Source: Lasioglossum baleicum
Lineage: Eukaryota > Arthropoda > Insecta > Hymenoptera > Halictidae
Length of the DNA stretch: 64,000 nucleotides
NCBI RefSeq assembly: GCF_051020765.1
Contig: NW_027469205.1
Coordinates: forward strand, 248,001-312,000
Direction of reading: 5' to 3'
Shown here: positions 24,101 through 37,070 of the stretch, in pieces
Numbering within the stretch: position 1 is the stretch's first letter
Layout of the letters: every line of letters begins with the position of its first letter
Notes under the pieces: model-generated
The model's input: only the letters and a program-made list of their open reading frames with translations
What the model was told of the DNA's origin: nothing
Database searches by the model: none
Translations under genes and position numbers: made by a program

Positions 24101-27100
24101 AGAGAGTTAAACTGTCGGTGAACATTACAGGTAGGTATAAAGTCATTCTTTTTACAGATTACCTGAACTTCCGACAACATGATTGGCAGCAGTGAGTGTG
24201 TTGCTTCGTGTTTAGAGATGATTAATTAGTAATCATATTAGTGTCGAGATCATTAATTTCATGTATGAATGAGTGAATCGCGAGGCAAACGGTTCAAGAA
24301 CGATACCACCTTCTTCGTGAATCGTACAGCTATGTCAATAGCTTCACCCATCCGGTGATACCGAAAATTACCAAATCAGGTAAGCCCGGGAAAAGACCGC
24401 TGAAGTTTTTTGGCAACTGACACCTTATTCCACGGTCTGAATATTGCAGTAGATCGCCAAACCGTTGGAGAGAGTTACCAGTTGGCCTAAAGTCTAACGC
24501 TTTACCCGAAATGTTAATTTCCGCGAACCTCGCCCGATAAATCGAGAGTATATCATCTTCTTCAGCGAAGCAAATTAGTATACATTTCAGTGACGTGCGC
24601 ATTAATTTCATGTATGGATTAGAAGATCGAGGGTCACGCCGTGCGTGGACGATATCACCTTTTGTGAGAGACGAACGCCAATGTCAGTACCTTCACATAG
24701 CCTGAATTTCCTAGAGTCATACCAGGTATTCCCAGAGTAAATCCGCTGAAAAGTATTGGTAATAGACACCGTAATTCACCGTACGAATATTAAAGTAAAC
24801 AGTCAAACCGTGGGAGAAAATTACTTATTCGTATGAAACCATTCTTGCTACCGAATGCCTTACCTTAAGAGAATCTAACCCGCTGTAGCCAGCACCTTAC
24901 TCATTGTTCACGGAAACATATTAGTAGATATTATAGCCGCAGCTCACATTATTTTCGGGTGAGAGCAGAGTTATTCAGAGTCAAGACGTTCGAGATCGTT
25001 AATGAACTTCGTTGGGACTTGAACAGCTGAATCAATAGCTTCACATATCCTGTGATTCCAAGAAACAACCCTGGTAGTAAACGAGTAAATCCGCTGAAGA
25101 TTATTGGTTCTAGGCACCTTAATTCACTGTATGGATATTAAAGTAAAGAGCCAAATCGTCGGAGAGCATTACTTTTTCGGATTAATTCATTCTTTTTACC
25201 GAATACCTCACCATAAGAGAATATAGCCCGCTGTAGCTAGTGTCCTACTCATTGTTCATGGGATCAAATTAGTAGAGATTATAGCCGCAGCACACATTAT
25301 TTTCACGTATGAAGAGAATTATCGAGAGTCAAGCCGTTCGAGAACGATCCCATGTTTGAGAGTCGAACGGCTAAGTTAATAGCTTCATCTATCCTGTTAT
25401 TCCGAGAGTCAGTCCAGGTATTCCGCAAGCAAGTCTGCTGAAGCGTATTGTCAATACACACCATAATTGACGGTTTGATTATTAAAGCAGACCGCCACAC
25501 AGTTATAGAACATTACCTACTGGTTTAGAGTCAAACACTTGACCGATGGACTTACCTTCGGAGAAGCTAACCTGCCGTTTCGGGAGCATAACTTCGTGTT
25601 CAGAGAAAGAAATTAATCTTCATTTCAGTGACGGCCACCTTCAGTTCATATATGAATTAAAAGATCTAGCGTCAATGCGTTCGAGAGCGATACTAACATC
25701 ATTGAAATTCAAACGGCTATGTCAATAGTTCCACGTATCCTGATTCCGATAGCCTAACCAGGTATTCCTGGAGTAGATCCGCTGACCAGTATTGGCAGTA
25801 GAGCCGTAAATTCTCGGTATGAGTATTAAAGAAGAGAGTCAATCCGTCGGAGGACAGTGCCAATTCGTAGAATGTCATTCTTTTTTCCGAATACCATACT
25901 TTCCGAGGACCTGAGGCGCTGTATTGAGATAATAAACAGGTGCTGTAGGAAACAAATTAGTACGAATTTTAGCGACGGGCACCTTAACTCCATGTATGAA
26001 TTAGAAGGTCGAGGGTCCAACAGTTCGAGAAAGATACCACCTAATTTGAGGGTCAAACAGCTAAGTGAATACCTTCGCCTATCCTGGGATGCCGAGAGTC
26101 AAACCAGGAATGCTAGGAACACATCCGCTGTACAGCATTGGCAAGTGACACCTGAATTGTCTTCATGAGTATAAAAGTGGAGCGTCAAACCGTTTGAGAA
26201 CGATACCTACATGCATAGCTTCAATCGTTTTACTCAATGTCTTACAGTCCGAGAACCAACCCGCCGTATCAAGAGTACAGAAACGAGCTTAGGGAATCAC
26301 ACTAGTACACATTTTAGTGATGGGGACCTTAATTCCGCTATGAATAAGAAGATCGAGAGTCAAATTGTTCGACAAAGTTGCCACCTTCAGTGAGAGACGA
26401 ACGGCTAAGTGAAGAGCTGCACATGTCATGTGATTCCGAAGGACATCCAGGTATTCCGAGAGTAATTCCGCCGTACCGTATTAGCAATCGACACTTCAAT
26501 TCACGCTATGAATATTAATGTTCGGTATCAAAGCCTTGTAGCATGGTACATATTGGCATAGAGTCAAACTGTATAGCGAAGGCCTTACCATCCGAGATTG
26601 TTTCCCGCTGTATCGAGAGTATATATTCGTGTCCAGAGAAATAAATTAGTATACATTTTACTGACATCAACCTTAAGTTCAGGTATGAATTCGAAGATAG
26701 ATTGTCAAATCGTTCGAGACCGTGATGACCTACTTTTAATGTCGAACGTCTGAGTCAACAGCTTCATCGATATTTGTGTTTCCGAGAGTCAAGCCTGGTA
26801 TTGCAGGAGCAAATCCGCTGTAGAGTATTGTCCCTAATTCATGGTTTGGATATTAAAGCAGGCCATCAGGCCCTTGACCCACCTATTCGTGTAGGGTCAA
26901 ACTTCTTACAAAATGGCATACTCTCCGAACAACTAACCTGCTGTATCGGGAGTATAACAACGCGATCAGAGGTACGAACTAGTGTACGTTTTAGTGACGA
27001 GCATCATAATTTGATGTATGAATTAGGAGTTCGAGGGTCTTGCCGTTCGAGACCGTTACCACCTTCTATGATATTCGAAGAGCTAAGTCAATATCTTCAT

Positions 27101-27159
27101 ATATTCTGTGTATCCGGCAGTCACACAAGCCATACGCGGAGTAAATCGGCTGCGCAGTA

Positions 27160-27172
27160 GTGGCCATTGCGT
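27160..27172 (-). other. Deletion scar joining two different unit positions
   Basis: Here GTAGTGGCCAT runs into TGCGTTACGCTCGGAG. In the right arm the two sides lie about 1735 bp apart (near 38905 and 37170) and belong to different internal positions of the A unit. The fusion is out of register, unlike the clean one-unit loss near 26380. Confidence 0.75.
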
Positions 27173-27267
27173 TACGCTCGGAGAAGCAAACTCGCCGTTT
27201 CGAAAATATAACTACGTGATCAAAGAAAGAAATCAGTCCACATTTCTGTAACAGGCGCCGTTATTTC

Positions 27268-27441
27268 ATGAATGAATTGGAAGATCGAGCGTCAATCCGT
27301 TTGAGTACGTTACCACATTGTCTAAGTGTCGAACGGCTAAGTCAAATGCTTCACATGCATGAATTACAGGACCGACGGTCAAATCGAACCAGAACGTTAC
27401 GACCAGCCTTCAGAGTCGGGTGGCTGAGTCAATAGCTGCAC
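27268..27441 (-). repeat. 87-bp tandem duplication, left-arm copy
   Basis: Mirror image of the duplication at 36897-37070. GCTTCACATGCATGAATTACAGG near 27348 joins a second copy of the same part of the unit. Its presence in both arms shows that it predates the inverted duplication. Confidence 0.75.
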
Positions 27442-29217
27442 CTATCCTGAGATTCCGAACGACAAACCAGATATCACGGCAGTAAATGCGCTGTACAGCA
27501 TTGGCAACAGATACCTTAATTCCCGGATTGATCATTAAAGTAGAGCGTCACACCGTGTGAGAACGCTTAATTTGCTATAAAGTAAAACGGTTTACCGAAT
27601 CCCATACCTAACGCGCCGTATCGAGAGTGTAGCTTCATGTTTAGGTGAAAAAATTAGTGTTCAATTAAGTGACAGGCCTCATTATTTCATAAATGAATTA
27701 GAATATCGAGGGTCCAAACGGTTCTAGAACGTTACCTTCCTTTCTGATATATGATATGTCAATAGCTTTACCCGTCCTGTGATTACGAAAGTCATACCTG
27801 GTATTACGGGAGTAAATCCGCAGAACAGTATTAGCAATAGATACCTTACTCCACTGTTCGAATATTAAAATAGAACGTTGCACAGTTTAAGAACGTTCCC
27901 AGTTTCTGTAAAGGCAAACGATTTACCGAGATCCTTGCTTCCGAGAAGCTAACCCGCCGTATCGAGTGTAGAACTTCGTGCTTATACAAACACATTGGTA
28001 TACGTTTTTGTGACGGCATATTAAATTCATGAATGAATTAGAATATCGATCGACAAATCGATCGAGAACGTTATCACCCTCGTTGGCGGCCGAACATCTA
28101 TGTCTGTAGATTCAGCTATCCTGTGATTCTTAGAGACAGAGAAGGTACGCCGAGATTAAATCCACTGAACATTATTAGCAATAGACAACATACACCACGG
28201 TATGAATATTAATGTAGGGAGACCAACTGTTGGAGAACATTACCAATTGCAATAAAATCATTCCTTTTACCCAGTTCCAAACCATCCGGGAACCCAACAC
28301 GCTATAGCGATTGTGTTCTTTATCGTTCACGCAATAAAATTATCGCACATTTTAGCAGACGGTTCCATTATTTTCATGAATACGTACTAATATCGTGGGC
28401 GTTTCTCGAAAACGTTGTCACCATCTTTGAGGGCGGCACAGCTACGTCAATACCGTCAACTATCCCGGGACACAGATAGTCAATCCAGACATTCTAGGAG
28501 TACATCCGCTCTACAGCATTGGTAATAGACACCTAAATTCGCGGTTTCAATATTAAAGTAGAGCGACAAACCGTCGGAGATCATAACCAATTCGTACAAT
28601 GTAATTCAATTTAGCTAATTTCTTACATGCCGAGAATGTTCATCCGCTGTAGGGAGTGTCTTGCTCGTTGATGACGGAAACAAATTAGAGGATATTTTAT
28701 CATTCGGACTCCGTGTTTTTATGCACTAACCGAATGTCAAACCGTTCGAGAACGTTATCACCTTGCTCGAGATGAGAACGGCTGAGTCTATAGCATCACC
28801 CATCACTCTGATACCGAGATACAAACCAAGCATTCCCGGAGAAATCAGATGCTCAGTATGGACATTCGACACACTATTTCACGGTGTAAATATTAGAGTT
28901 CAGAGTCAATCCTTTGTAGAACGTTACCTATTGCGATTGTGTCAAACTTTTCCGCCGGCCTTACCTTCCGAAATAATAAACCGATGTATCGTGAGTATAT
29001 CATCGTGATCAATGGAACAAATTACAATACGTTTTAATTACGGGCAACATAACTCCATGAAAGTGTAATGAGATCGAGTGTCAATCCGCATCAGAAAGTT
29101 ACCTCCCTATATGAGGGTCGAACGGATAAGCTAATAGCTTCATCTATCCTCCGATTTCGAGCGTCAAACGAGGTATTCCGGCAATAAATCCGCTGAACAT
29201 TATTGGCAATAGACTCC

Positions 29218-29425
29218 TTAATTCACGGTTTGAATATTAAAGTTGAGCGTCAAACCGTTCGAGTACGTTACCAACTGGTATAAAGTCAAACCTTTTATCG
29301 AATAACTTATCGACCTTGAACGAACACCGAACTGGCGAGTGTCTTGCTTTGTTCTCACGGAAACAAAATAGTAGTCATTATCGCTGACGGAGACCTTATT
29401 TTCGTGTATGAATAGCAAAATCCAG
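29218..29425 (-). repeat. Rare A subtype with the GGTTCGGTG stretch, copy 2
   Basis: Minus-strand copy, very close to 12545-12760: GAT-AAG-TATTCGATAAAAGG and GACTTTATACCAGTTGG are shared. It lies just inside the inversion at 29510. Confidence 0.75.
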
Positions 29426-30983
29426 ATTCAAACTACACTAGAACGTTACCACATTCATTCGGATTCGAACGGCTAAGTTAATAGTTCACGTATTCTGCGA
29501 TCCCGAGAGACAGTCGCTTCAGAGGTTGGGCTTCTCGGAAGGTATCGCCTTCGGTAAAAAGTTTCACTCGAAACTAAAAGATGAAACTGTATAACCGTCT
29601 GACGCTCTACCTTCATATTCGTACCGTGAAATAAGCTGTCTATTGCCATTATTGTCCAGCGGATATGCTCCCGGAATACCTGGTTTGACTTTCGATATCA
29701 CAGGATAAGTGAAGCTTCTGTCCTGGCTGTTCGACTCTCACAGAAGATAGTAACGTTCTCGAGAGGTTTGGCACTCGATCTTCTGATTCATAGATAAAAT
29801 TAAGTTTCCCGTCACTAAAATTTATAATATTTTGCTTCGCTGGCGACGAAGTTACACTCTCGATACAGCGGATTAGCTTTTCGGAAGGTACGGCCTTTGG
29901 TGAAAAGTTAGACTCCATAGCGATAGGTAAAGTTGTGTTACTCTGTACTTTCATATTTATACCGGGACGAAGGCTTATAATGCCGATACTGTACAGCGGA
30001 TTTACACCCGGAATACCTGATTTGACTCTCGGAATCATAGGTGAGGTGAAGCTGTTGACTTAGCCGTACGATTCTCATTGATGGTGGTATCGTTCTGGAA
30101 CGGTTTGACCCCCTATCTTCTGATTCATACACGAAATTATGATGCCCATCTCTAAGTTGTATACTAATTTCTTTCTTTCAGCACGGCATTATACTCCCGC
30201 CCTATACGGCGGGATATGTTCACGGGAGGTAAGGTTTCTGTAACAGGTGTGACGCTATACCAATAGGTATCGTCCCACAGCGGTTTGACGTCCAGCTTGA
30301 TATTCAATCCCTGATTTAATGTGTTTGTTTCCAATAATGTACGGGGCATTTACTCCCGGAGTACCTGCCGTGACTATCGGACTCCCTGGATAAGTGAAGC
30401 TATTGACTTGGCCGTTCGGCGCTCAAGGAAGGAAGGTATTGTCCTCGAACTGCTTATCCCTCGATCATTTAATTCGCACATGAAATACAATGTACCGTCA
30501 CTAAAATGTAAACTAATTTGCATCCATGTACACGAAGTTATGCTCTTGATACAGCGGCTAAGTTTCACGGACGTTAAGTTATGCTGTAAAAAGATTGACT
30601 TTATATAAACTGGTAATGTTCTCCGATGGTTTGGCCCACCACTTTAATATTCAAACCGTTCATTAGGGTCACCAGTGACAAAACTGTTCAGCGCAGTTGC
30701 AGCCGGAATACCCGGTTTGACTTTCCATACGACAGGATAGGTGAAGCTATTGACTGATTCGTTCGTCTCTCAGAGAAGGTGGCACCGTAGTCGAGGGGTT
30801 TGACATGCTGTCTTCTTATTCATAGATGAAATTGAGGTGCGCGTCTGATAAAATTTCTACTAATTTGTTTCTCTGCACACAAAGTTACACCCACGATACA
30901 GCAGTGTATTTTCTGGGAACGAAATGTATCCTGCATGAAGTATGATGTTATACAAATTTGTAACGTTCCGAAACGTCTCGACG

Positions 30984-31145
30984 CTCTACTTTAATTTACC
31001 AACCGCGAAATAAGGTGCCCATTGCCATTACTGTACAGCAGATTTACTCCTGACATACCTGGATCTCTATTTTAATATTCACTCCGCGAATTAAGGTGCT
31101 AATTGCCAATGCATTACAGCAGATTCACTCCCGGCGTGCGCCTGG
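30984..31145 (+). repeat. 81-bp tandem duplication within an A unit
   Basis: The stretch starting CTCTACTTTAATTT at 30984 recurs as CTCTATTTTAATATTC at 31065, covering the GAATTAAGGTG and CAGCAGATTTACTCC region twice. It makes this unit longer than its neighbours. Confidence 0.75.
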
Positions 31146-31260
31146 TTTGACTCTTGATATCGCAGGATGCGTGAAACGATTGAGTTAGCCGTTCGTATAT
31201 CACAGAAGTTTGCAACGTTCTCGGTCCGATTGAACCACGATATACAAATTCATACATGAA

Positions 31261-31330
31261 GGTATTGTTCACCGTCGGCTGGACTGTCGACCCTGAAATT
31301 CATACCGTTTGATTAAGAACGTTTATTGCC
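31261..31330 (+). other. Internal deletion of about 125 bp in an A unit
   Basis: The sequence passes from GGACTGTC directly to GACCCTGAAATTCATACC, losing the part that normally holds the CAAGACACTC and AGGTATTCGG stretches. Confidence 0.65.
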
Positions 31331-31798
31331 AACGCTGTTCATATGATTTACTCCGGGAATACCTGGCTTGGCTCTACGGAATCACAATATACCTGAAGCT
31401 GTTACCACAGCCCCTGGACCCTCAAACAAGGTGGTAAAGTTCTCCAATGGTTAGACAGTAGATCTTCTAATTCATACATGAAATTAAGGGGCCGGTTACT
31501 AACATGTATACTTATCTTTATCTCTTATGACGAATTTAAGCGGCCGAGACAACGGATTAGGTTTATGGAGGGTAAGGCCTTCGGTAAAACGTTTGACCCT
31601 ATACCAACTGGTATGGTTCTCATACGGCCTCAGGCTCTACTTGTATATTCATGCCGTGTATACGGAGCCATTGCCAATACTCTACAGCGGAATTGCTCTT
31701 GAAATTCCAGGTTTGACTCTTGGAATCACTGGATAGGTGAAGCTATTGACTTATCCGTTCGACGCTCAAAGTGGGTGGTTAAGATCTCGAGCGGTTTC

Positions 31799-31990
31799 AC
31801 CATCGATCTTCTAATTCATACATGAAGATACGGTGCCGGTCACAGAAATGAATTCTAATTTCTTTCTCTGAACACGAAGTTATTCTCTCGATACTGCGGG
31901 TTAGTTTTTTGGTGGGTAAGGTCTTCGGTAAAACGTTTGACTGTATACCAATTGTTAACGCTATCAAACAGTTTGACGCCACACTCAAAT
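31799..31990 (+). repeat. Well-preserved half-unit showing the dimer structure
   Basis: This stretch follows the consensus closely (GATCTTCTAATTCATACATG, GAACACGAAGTTAT, AGGTCTTCGGTAAAACG). It shows the second half beginning 177 bp after the first: GATCTCGAGCGGTTTC (31783) and GCTATCAAACAGTTTGAC (31960). Confidence 0.75.
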
Positions 31991-33804
31991 AATCATACCC
32001 TGGATTGTGGTGTCCATCGCCAATAGTGTACAGCTAATTGACCCCTGGTTTGATTATCGGAATAGCAGGATAGGTGAAGCTGTTGTCTCAGCTGTTCGAC
32101 TGTCAAAGATGGTAGGATCATTTTCGTAGGGCGTGACTCTCCATTATTCTGTTCGTACATGAAAACATGGTGTGCTTCTGCTATAATGTCTATTAATTTG
32201 TTTCCAACAGCGTTGAGCATGACACTTGCTGCAGCGGTGAATGTTCTTGGAAGGCAAGATATCCGGTAAAATCATGACTTTATACCATTTGATAATGTTC
32301 TCCATCGTATTCACCTTCTACTTTTATATTAAAATCGGGAATTAAGGTGCCGATTGCTAATACTGCCCAGCGGATTTACTCCCGGGCTACCTGGTTCGCT
32401 TCTCGGAATCACATGATATGTGAAGCTATAGACTTAGCCGTTCGTGTCTCACAGAAGCCCGTACCCTTCTCGAACGGTCAGACCCTCGACCTCCAAATAC
32501 ATACGTAAAGTTGAGGTACCCGTCACTGAAATGAACACCAATTTCTATTCCTGAATACGAAGTTATACCCTTGCAACGCCGAGGTTGTTTCACCGTGGGT
32601 ACGGTCTTCGGTTAAGCCTTCTACTTTATAGCAATTGGTAATGTTCTCAAACGGTTTTCCGCTCAACTTTACTATCCAAACCGTGAACTAAGGTGTCTTT
32701 TGCCCATACTGATCAGTGAAATTGCTTCAAGTACACCTGGTTGGAATTTCGGAATCACGGGATAGATGAAGCCGTTAACTTAGCCGCTCGACTGTTATAG
32801 GCGGTGGAAACGATCTTGAACGGTCTGAACCTCGAACTTCTATTTCATACATGAAATAAATATACTAGTCGCTAACACGTAAACTAATTCGAACCGCTGA
32901 ACACGGTGTTATACTTTCGATACATCGGGTTAGATTAACCGTAGATAAGGCTTCCGGTAATTGTTTGACTCGATAGAAGATGATATCGTTCTCAAATTGT
33001 TTGGCTCTCTTCTTTAATATTCAAACCGGGATATAAAGTGTCTAATGCCAATAATATGGAGCGGATTTTCTCCCGGAATACCTAGTTTGTCTCTCACAAT
33101 GTCGGGACATGTGAAGCAATTCACTTAGTCCTTCCTCTCCCACAGAATGGGGTAACGTACTCCAGCGGTTTGACACTCGATCTTATATCACATACATGAA
33201 ATTAAGGCGCCCGTTGCAGAAATACAGGTAAGAAACATTCTGTGAACAAGAAGCTATGCTCTCAGAACGACGGGTTAACTTATCTGAAGGTAAGGCCGTC
33301 GGCAAAGTACTTGACTTTGTACCAATTGGCAATGCTGTCAAACGGAATAACGCTGTACTTTAATATTCAGACCGTGGATTAAGGTGTCTATAGCCAATAC
33401 TGTTCAGTGGATTTAACCCGGAACATCTTGTTTGACTCTCGGAATCACAGGATATATGAAGCTGTTGACTTGGCCGTACGAAACTCAAAGAAGGTGTTAA
33501 CGTTCTCGAACGCATTGATTATCGATGTTGACATTTGTACACGAGCATGTGGTGTCCTTCCCCTAAAATGTCTACCAATCTGAGTCTGTTTACATTAAGC
33601 AGGACACTCGCTACAGCAGGAATGGATATCGGAATGTAAGGTATTCAAAAACGGTATGACTGTATACGAATTGGTAATGTTCTCCGAAGTTTTGTCTCCC
33701 TACATTAATATTAATACCGCTAATTAAGGTGTCAATTGCTAATAATCATCAGCGGATTTTCTCCGACATTACCATATTTGCACTCGGTGTCACAGGATAC
33801 GTGA

Positions 33805-34240
33805 AGCTATTCACCTAGCCATTCAACTCTCAAGGAAGCTACTGTGATAGCTGTTCGAATCGCAAGGACGGTAATCACGTACTCGTAAGCTTTGACACTG
33901 GATCATCGAAATTACACATGATATTGTAGTGCCCGTCACTAAAATCTATACTAACTTGCTTCTATGAAGACGAAGTTGTACTCTCGATACAGCGGGTTAG
34001 ATTCACCGAATGTAAGGTCAACTGCAAAATGTTTGGCTCTATACGATATTGATGCGCTGCTTTAATATTCATACCGTGAAATTATAATACTCTCTATTGC
34101 CGATACTGGTCAGCGGAATAGTCCCTGAATAACTGGTATGACTCACAGAATCGCAGGATAGGTGAAGCAACTGACTTAGCTGTTCGTCTCTCACAGAAGG
34201 TTGCAACGCCCTCGAGCGGTTTAACCCTCGACCTTCTAAT
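33805..34240 (+). repeat. Segment matching 6600-7060
   Basis: It contains the same 32-bp duplication (33819 and 33851), TCGTAAGCTTTGACACTGGATC, TATACTAACTTG and GGAATAGTCCC. See 6600-7060. Confidence 0.75.
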
Positions 34241-36896
34241 TCATACATGAAGTTATGGTGCCCGTCACGGAAATGAAGACTAGTTTCCTCCTCTGAACAC
34301 GAAATTATACTCTCGATGAAGACGGTGATTTTCGCGGAATGTATGGGCTTCTGTAAAACGTTTAACTTTATTCAAATAGGCAATGTTCTAAAACGGTTTG
34401 ATGCTTTACTTCTTTATTCAGACCGTAAATTAAGGTGCCTATTGGGAAAACTGTTCAGCGAATTTACTCCAGCAGTACCGGGCTTGTCCCTCCGAATCGC
34501 TGGACTTCCTGATGTTATTGACATATCTGTCCGACTCTCAAAGACGGTGGTAACGTTTTCGTTTAACCATCGATATTCTAATTCATACACGAATATACGG
34601 TGCAGTTGCTAAAATGTATATTAATGCGTTTCTCTGAACACGAATATATACACTCGATACGGCGGGCGATCTTCGTGGACGGTACGGTTGTCGGTAAAAG
34701 TTTGACTTTATAGCAACTGGTAACGTTTTCAAACGGGGTGAGACTCTATTTTGATATTCAACCCATGGAGTAAGGTGTCTATTGCCAATACTGTTCAGCG
34801 CATGTACTCCTGCAATACCTGATTTGCCTCTCGGAAACAGAGGAGAAGTGCTGCAAATGACTTAAGTCTGCGACTTTCATAGAAGGTGATAACGATCTCG
34901 ATGGGTTGACAATCGATGTTCCAATTCATACATGAAAAGCTGCTCGTCACCGAAATGTATAGTAATTTACTTCTCTGAACCCGAAGTCATACTCTCCAAA
35001 CAGCTGGTTTGTTTCTCGGAAGGTAAGGCCTTCGGTGAATCGTTAGGCACTATACCAATAGGTAACGTGGCACATATTTGTGACACTGCACTTTAATACT
35101 CATGCCGTGAATTAAGGAGTCTATTGCCAATAATGTTCAGCGGATTTATTGCCGGAATACCTCGTTTGACGCTCGGAATCGGAGGATAGGTGAAGCTATT
35201 AGCTTATCCGTTCGACCCTCATATAGGGAGGTAACTTTCTGATGCGGATTGACACTCGATCTCATTACACTTTCATGGAGTTATGTTGCCCGTAATTAAA
35301 ACGTATTGTAATTTGTTCCATTGATCACGATGATATACTCACGATACATCGGTTTATTATTTCGGAAGGTAAGGCCGGCGGAAAAGTTTGACACAATCGC
35401 AATAGGTAACGTTCTACAAAGGATTGACTCTGAACTCTAATATTTACACCGTGAAATAGTGTGTCGAATGTCCATACTGAGCATCTGATTTCTCCGGGAA
35501 TGCTTGGTTTGTATCTCGGTATCAGAGTGATGGGTGATGCTATAGACTCAGCCGTTCTCATCTCGAGCAAGGTGATAACGTTCTCGAACGGTTTGACATT
35601 CGGTTAGTGCATAAAAACACGGAGTCCGAATGATAAAATATCCTCTAATTTGTTTCCGTCATCAACGAGCAAGACACTCCCTACAGCGGATGAACATTCT
35701 CGGCATGTAAGAAATTAGCTAAATTGAATTACATTGTACGAATTGGTTATGATCTCCGACGGTTTGTCGCTCTACTTTAATATTGAAACCGCGAATTTAG
35801 GTGTCTATTACCAATGCTGTAGAGCGGATGTACTCCTAGAATGTCTGGATTGACTATCTGTATCCCGGGATAGTTGACGGTATTGACGTAGCTGTGCCGC
35901 CCTCAAAGATGGTGACAACGTTTTCGAGAAACGCCCACGATATTAGTACGTATTCATGAAAATAATGGAACCGTCTGCTAAAATGTGCGATAATTTTATT
36001 GCGTGAACGATAAAGAACACAATCGCTATAGCGTGTTGGGTTCCCGGATGGTTTGGAACTGGGTAAAAGGAATGATTTTATTGCAATTGGTAATGTTCTC
36101 CAACAGTTGGTCTCCCTACATTAATATTCATACCGTGGTGCATGTTGTCTATTGCTAATAATGTTCAGTGGATTTAATCTCGGCGTACCTTCTCTGTCTC
36201 TAAGAATCACAGGATAGCTGAATCTACAGACATAGATGTTCGGCCGTCAACGAGGGTGATAACGTTCTCGATCGATTTGTCGATCGATATTCTAATTCAT
36301 ACATGAATTTAATATGCCGTCACAAAAACGTATACCAATGTGTTTGTATAAGCACGAAGTTCTATACTCGATACGGCGGGTTAGCTTCTCGGACACAAGG
36401 ATCTCGATAAATCGTTTGCCTTTACAGAAACTGGGAACGTTCTTGAACTGAGCAACGTTCTATTTTAATATTCGAACAGTGGAGTAAGGTATCTATTGCT
36501 AATACTGTTCTGCTGATTTACTCTCGTAATACCAGGTATGACTTTCGGAATCACAGGACAGATGAAGCTATTGACATAGCCTATCATATATCAAAGAGGA
36601 TGGTAACGTTCTCGAACCATTTGGACCCTCGATATTTTAATTCATATATGAAATAAAGTGGCCCGTCACTAAATTGAACACTAATTTGTTTCCTTAAACA
36701 TAGAGCTATACTCTCGATACGGCGCGTTAGGTATGGGATTCGGTAAACCGTTTGACTTTATAGCAAATTAAACGTTCTCACACGGTGTGACGCTCTACTT
36801 TAATGAACAATCCGCGAATGAAGGTATCTGTTGCCAATGCTGCACAGCCCATATACTGCCGGGATATCTGGTTTGACGTTCGGAATCTCGGGATAG

Positions 36897-37070
36897 GTGA
36901 AGCTATTGGCTCAGCCACCCGACTCTGATGGCTGGTCGTAACGTTCTGCATCGATTTGACCGTCGATCCTGTAATTCATGCATGTGAAGCATTTGGCTTA
37001 GCCGTTCGACACTCAGACAATGTGGTAACGTACTCAAACGGATTGACGCTCGATCTTCCAATTCATTCAT
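36897..37070 (+). repeat. 87-bp tandem duplication, right-arm copy
   Basis: GTGAAGCTATTGGCTCAGCC at 36897 is repeated as GTGAAGCATTTGGCTTAGCC at 36984, so a quarter of the unit is present twice. It is mirrored at 27268-27441. Confidence 0.78.

Larger units (their letters stand above)
26000..29226 (-). repeat. Left arm of a large, young inverted repeat
   Basis: It matches the reverse complement of 35107-40418. Over 27165-29226 the match is nearly perfect; for example about 500 bp around 28600-29100 compare with 35235-35735 with hardly a difference seen. Two length changes set the arms apart. About 1735 bp of the right arm (roughly five units) are missing here at 27160-27170, and one unit of 346 bp is missing near 26380. 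Outside 26774 the match is lower but clear, and it ends near 26000. Confidence 0.92.
21181..29509 (-). repeat. Satellite A array, minus orientation
   Basis: About 24 units, with no gene found. Local growth shows near 24880 and 25230, where adjacent units share the rare TATAGCCGCAGC stretch about 345 bp apart. Units at 22720, 23405 and 26860 share the GCAGGCC / AAACTTCTTAC variant (the minus-strand view of the AAGGCATTCTGTAAG subtype). The left arm of the large palindrome occupies 26000-29226. The array ends at an inversion at 29506-29512. Confidence 0.92.

Noticed and set aside
21181..29509. CRISPR array
   Set aside because: Repeats are continuous and diverged at about 346 bp, with no short identical repeat separated by unique spacers and no cas genes.
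31840..31920. CENP-B box in family A (CTCGATACAGCGGG region)
   Set aside because: The spacing between the CG and CGGG elements is one base too short and the first position differs, so it does not fit the mammalian box. Resemblance may be chance.
28763..35570. Identical 81-codon frames at 28763-29008 (plus) and 35325-35570 (minus)
   Set aside because: Identity reflects the young palindrome at DNA level. Non-coding flanks are equally identical, so there is no sign of protein-level constraint.
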